Shown: positions 6,770-9,053 of the stretch, in pieces | Layout: every line of letters starts with the position of its first letter | How positions within the stretch are numbered: the first letter of the stretch is position 1 | From: an uncultured Lachnospiraceae bacterium | GTDB taxonomy: Bacteria; Bacillota; Clostridia; Lachnospirales; Lachnospiraceae | Length of the DNA stretch: 9,053 nucleotides | Assembly (NCBI GenBank): GCA_910585255.1 | Contig: CAJUEI010000161.1 | Location: forward strand, 1 to 9,053 | Direction of reading: 5' to 3' | Notes under the pieces: model-generated | Told to the model about the DNA's origin: nothing | What the model saw: the letters and a program-made list of their open reading frames with translations, nothing else | Database searches by the model: none | Translations under genes and position numbers: made by a program

Positions 6770-7771
6770 ATGATAGAATTTTCACAAAGAAATTCCCGTA
6801 TCTGGTCAAGATTAGGACCAAGTGGAGCACTGGGTGTTGCAGCATTGGAATTGGCGAAAAGAAATGCTTCTGTTTTAATGTTGACAGCCGATTTATGTTT
6901 TTTTTCTGGTTTAGAAAGATTTAAAAATGAGTATCCCGATCGAATTTACAATTTTGGAATTGCAGAACAAAATATGATAGGAGCGGCTGGAGGACTGGCA
7001 AAAGAGGGATTTCTTCCTTTTGCAACAACGTATGCTAGTTTTGCTGCATCTAGGTGTGCTGATCAGGTACGAGTAAATATGTCTTATATGAAGCTGCCTA
7101 TAAAATTGATAGGATTGACAGCAGGACTTGCAGCAGGAATTTTAGGAGCGACACATATGAGTTTAGAAGATGAGGCATGGATGTGTGCACTTCCGAATAT
7201 TACGGTTATTTCTCCAGCGGACGGAATGGAAATTGTGAAATGTATGTTGGCTGTATCGGAGACAAACGAACCAACTTATATTCGCTTAACAGGAACAATG
7301 GATGCTTCTATTGTATATCGAGAAGATTATCCGTATGAAATTGGAAAAGCGGTGAGATTGGAGACAGGAGAAGATATTTGTATAATAGCAGCTGGCTCGA
7401 TGGTATCGGAGTCATTAAAAGCAGCAAAACTATTAAAAGAGGAAGGAATATCTTGTACGGTTTTCAATATGCATACAATTAAGCCGCTAGATAGTAGTGT
7501 TATAGAAAGAGCAAGAAAGGAGTACAGCATGATTGTGGTAGTAGAAGAGCACAGTGTTAATGGAGGGCTTGGAAGTGCAGTGGCAAGATATCTTGCAAAA
7601 GAAAATAGGCATCCGCCGCTTTTAAATATTGGAATTCCAGATTTTTTTCCACATGCAGGGGATTATAACTATCAGTTAGAACAATGCGGCTTAACAGCAG
7701 TTCAAATAAAAAATAAAATTTTTCAATTTGGAAAGGAAAATAAAATACATAGAAAATATTCGGGGGGGTAA
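6770..7771 (+). CDS. Transketolase, C-terminal (pyrimidine-binding) subunit, divergent substrate site
   Basis: The 333-residue partner of the upstream subunit, carrying the pyrimidine-binding and C-terminal domains. GIAEQNM (63-69) holds the cofactor-activating Glu66. His129 (GATHM) matches the catalytic histidine 481 of yeast transketolase, and SPADGMEI (148-155) and VVEEHSVNGGLG (257-268) are family blocks. By-eye alignment suggests that yeast phosphate-contact residues Arg359, Ser386, His469 and Arg528 correspond here to Ser19, Phe45, Thr117 and Gly175. ATG 6770 sits 1 nt after the previous stop; GTG 6758 and TTG 6761 are in frame upstream and cannot be excluded, with AAAGGTG at 6754-6760 a modest SD for the ATG. 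The gene ends in a run of seven G before TAA. Transketolase fold and cofactor use are secure; the substrate is likely unusual. Confidence 0.92.
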   Translation: MIEFSQRNSRIWSRLGPSGALGVAALELAKRNASVLMLTADLCFFSGLERFKNEYPDRIYNFGIAEQNMIGAAGGLAKEGFLPFATTYASFAASRCADQVRVNMSYMKLPIKLIGLTAGLAAGILGATHMSLEDEAWMCALPNITVISPADGMEIVKCMLAVSETNEPTYIRLTGTMDASIVYREDYPYEIGKAVRLETGEDICIIAAGSMVSESLKAAKLLKEEGISCTVFNMHTIKPLDSSVIERARKEYSMIVVVEEHSVNGGLGSAVARYLAKENRHPPLLNIGIPDFFPHAGDYNYQLEQCGLTAVQIKNKIFQFGKENKIHRKYSGG

Positions 7772-7801
7772 TTCTTAAATTAATAGGAAGAATACAAAAG
7801 A

Positions 7802-7831
7802 ATTGGCTGTTTTCCAATAAAAATTGGGAGG
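7802..7831 (+). promoter_or_regulatory. Overlapping alternative hairpins at the SD of SDR 2
   Basis: The 69-nt gap before SDR 2 contains ATTGG (7802-7806), CCAAT (7814-7818) and ATTGG again (7823-7827). CCAAT can pair with either copy. Pairing with the second extends through wobble pairs to cover GGGAG of the GGGAGG ribosome site (7826-7831). The SD lies 9 nt before ATG 7841. The stems are short, so a regulatory role is speculative. Confidence 0.3.
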
Positions 7832-7840
7832 AAACCCGTT

Positions 7841-8596
7841 ATGCAGTATAAAAATAATCTTCTCCAAAATAAAAATGCGATTGTAACGGGTTCGGGCAGC
7901 GGAATAGGTTATGCAACGATTCAGGTATTTGCAGAAAATGGGGCTAATATTTGGGCATGTGCACATAAGAAAAATGAGAGTTTTGAATATAATTTACTGC
8001 AGCTTGCAGAGAAAAATCAGGTATGGATTAGACCGATTTATTTTGAAATGACAGATGAGAATCAGATGAAAGAGGCTTTTTTAAAGATAAAAAAGGAAAA
8101 GCAAAAGATAGATATTTTAATTAATAATGCAGGAATATCTTATGATGCACTTCTTCCGATGTTATCGATGAAAAAATCACATGAATTATTTGAAATTAAC
8201 TTTTTTGCACATATTCAGTTTACGCAATTTGTAAGTCGGCAAATGATGCGTGAAAAGCAGGGAAGTATTGTAAATGTTGCTTCGTATCTTGGATTTGATG
8301 GAAATAGAGGGCAGACGATGTATAGTGCAAGTAAAGCAGCAATTAATGCAATGACAAAATCGCTTGCGAAGGAGTTTGCAGAATATGGAATTCGGGTAAA
8401 TGCCATAGCTCCGGGGGTGGTTGATACAAAATTAATTGATACAATGTCAGAGAGTGATTTTGCTAGAGCAATAGAAAAGTGTGCATTGCATAGAATAGCA
8501 GAGCCAATAGAGATTGCCAATATGATTATGGTATTAGCAAGTGATTTAAGTTCTTATGTAACAGGTGAGATTGTTCGTGTGGACGGAGGAATGTAA
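7841..8596 (+). CDS. Short-chain dehydrogenase/reductase, FabG-like (paralogue 2)
   Basis: Classical SDR of 251 residues: NAD(P)H-dependent carbonyl reductase or alcohol dehydrogenase. Rossmann motif TGSGSGIG (16-23), NNAG (95-98), catalytic Asn120, Ser148, Tyr161 and Lys165 (YSASK 161-165), C-terminal VDGGM. It aligns without gaps to the SDR at 5201-5938 over 245 residues with about 126 identities by hand count. Similarity is highest in the stretch after the cofactor loop (FAENGANIWACA) and lost at about 191-200 of SDR 1 numbering, the mobile substrate lid. The glycine loop has Ser where paralogue 1 has Arg, so cofactor or substrate preference may differ (inference). GGGAGG lies 9 nt before the ATG. 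It probably arose by local duplication followed by specialisation, perhaps for consecutive reductions. Confidence 0.92.
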   Translation: MQYKNNLLQNKNAIVTGSGSGIGYATIQVFAENGANIWACAHKKNESFEYNLLQLAEKNQVWIRPIYFEMTDENQMKEAFLKIKKEKQKIDILINNAGISYDALLPMLSMKKSHELFEINFFAHIQFTQFVSRQMMREKQGSIVNVASYLGFDGNRGQTMYSASKAAINAMTKSLAKEFAEYGIRVNAIAPGVVDTKLIDTMSESDFARAIEKCALHRIAEPIEIANMIMVLASDLSSYVTGEIVRVDGGM

Positions 8597-8678
8597 AGAA
8601 CGTAATAGATAGGATGCTTAGGATAGGAAAAGATAGAATCTTTATTGTAAAAAATAGAAGGAAGAGGAGAGTACTACT

Positions 8679-8915
8679 ATGTCAAATCTAGAAAAATATA
8701 AAAATGTATTTATAGAAACATTTGAGATTACAGAAGAGCAGTTAGAAAATTTAAAATATCAGGATATTGCGGCTTGGGATTCTGTGGGGCATATGGGATT
8801 AGTTGCAGCTTTAGAAGATGCATTTGATATTATGATGGACACAGATGATATTATTGATTTGAATTCTTTTAATAAGGGAAAGGAAATTTTAGAAAAGTAT
8901 GATATAAAATTTTAG
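8679..8915 (+). CDS. Acyl carrier protein (free-standing)
   Basis: A 78-residue acidic helical protein with the phosphopantetheine attachment motif DSVGHM; Ser35 is the predicted modified residue. It has the ACP pattern of a first helix, a long loop ending in WDS, a second helix (GLVAALEDAF, 40-49) and a final helix (FNKGKEILEKY, 64-74). AGGAG at 8665-8669 gives 9 nt spacing. The 82-nt gap after SDR 2 holds only a weak 6-bp hairpin (8629-8643) and two GATAGGA copies (8608, 8622), with no clear terminator, so co-transcription is likely. Without ketosynthase genes nearby, it is more likely a carrier for an acid loaded by the ligase at the left end than part of bulk fatty-acid synthesis (inference). 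Confidence 0.92.
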   Translation: MSNLEKYKNVFIETFEITEEQLENLKYQDIAAWDSVGHMGLVAALEDAFDIMMDTDDIIDLNSFNKGKEILEKYDIKF

Positions 8916-8991
8916 AAGGTTCTATAATTTATTTATTTTGTAATTCAGTTAAACAATTATAAAAAATAATTTATGGTTAGGAGTTCAGAAA

Positions 8992-9022
8992 TTTTTCGTA
9001 GAGTAATTTACTCTGCGAAAAA
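8992..9022. repeat. Near-perfect 15-bp palindrome downstream of the ACP gene
   Basis: TTTTTCGTAGAGTAA (8992-9006) and TTACTCTGCGAAAAA (9008-9022) form an inverted repeat around one central base, with a single G-T mismatch (8999/9015). In RNA the realistic loop is about 5 nt. The T tract is on the 5' side and the A tract on the 3' side of both strands, and both are inside the stem, unlike a standard intrinsic terminator. The plus strand downstream is only moderately T-rich. It may be a weak bidirectional terminator, an operator or a short mobile/repetitive palindrome. No gene is visible in 8916-9053. Confidence 0.7.
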
Positions 9023-9053
9023 GTGTCTTGTTATATCTTCTGACTGCAATAAT

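Noticed and set aside
5938..7771. Transketolase broken in two by a nonsense mutation or frameshift
   Set aside because: Each half has its own start and complete domain boundaries; naturally split transketolases are common, and all catalytic residues are present.
5201..8596. SDR duplication as an assembly artefact or a mobile-element repeat
   Set aside because: Overall identity is only about 51% at protein level, with divergent flanks, so they are two genuine diverged genes.
8608..8643. GATAGGA direct repeats and a 6-bp AAAGAT/ATCTTT hairpin before the ACP gene
   Set aside because: Short, AT-rich and within chance expectation; no T-run follows, so not called as a terminator or operator.
5201..8915. 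Fatty-acid synthesis (fab) cluster because of FabG-like SDRs and an ACP
   Set aside because: No ketosynthase, malonyl transferase, dehydratase or enoyl reductase is visible, and transketolase genes interrupt the set.

Overview
The window is a single, densely packed, plus-strand gene cluster from an AT-rich, low-GC Gram-positive type genome. Strong purine-rich Shine-Dalgarno sites (GGAGG types), frequent AGA/ATA/GGA codons and 1-30 nt gene overlaps fit a member of the Bacillota, most likely class Clostridia (Lachnospiraceae-like). That assignment is inference; no rRNA or marker gene is present. Eleven protein genes are visible, and the first is cut by the left edge. There are no tRNA or rRNA genes, CRISPR arrays, transposases or integrases.

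Left part (1-3500): an AMP-forming adenylating ligase (5'-truncated), a LuxE-type acyl-protein synthetase and a LuxC-type acyl-CoA/acyl-protein reductase. Together these form a carboxylate-activation and carboxylate-to-aldehyde module. No luciferase (luxA/B) or acyltransferase (luxD) is present, so it is not a luminescence operon.

Middle part (3533-5161): a family 2 glycosyltransferase with two C-terminal membrane helices (polyprenyl-phosphate glycosyltransferase type, GtrB/ArnC-like), followed by two four-helix SMR/EamA-type membrane proteins arranged like ArnE/ArnF. This trio looks like the lipid-linked-sugar synthesis and flipping part of a surface glycan modification system. The final transferase on the outer face is not in the window.

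Right part (5201-8915): a FabG-like SDR, a transketolase split into N-terminal and C-terminal subunits, a second SDR that is a gapless paralogue of the first (about 51% identical by hand count), and a free-standing acyl carrier protein. The last 138 nt hold no gene but contain a 15-bp near-perfect palindrome.

Working model (inference): a carboxylic acid is adenylated and carried on the ACP and/or LuxE. LuxC reduces it to an aldehyde. The split transketolase could join that aldehyde, or another carbonyl acceptor, to a two-carbon ketol unit, and the SDRs could reduce the resulting ketone. The product would decorate, or be decorated by, a glycan made and flipped through the GT2/SMR trio. The transketolase keeps its thiamine-diphosphate chemistry residues but, in a by-eye alignment, seems to have lost all four sugar-phosphate-contacting residues, which supports an unusual substrate. 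This combination is the most interesting content of the window.
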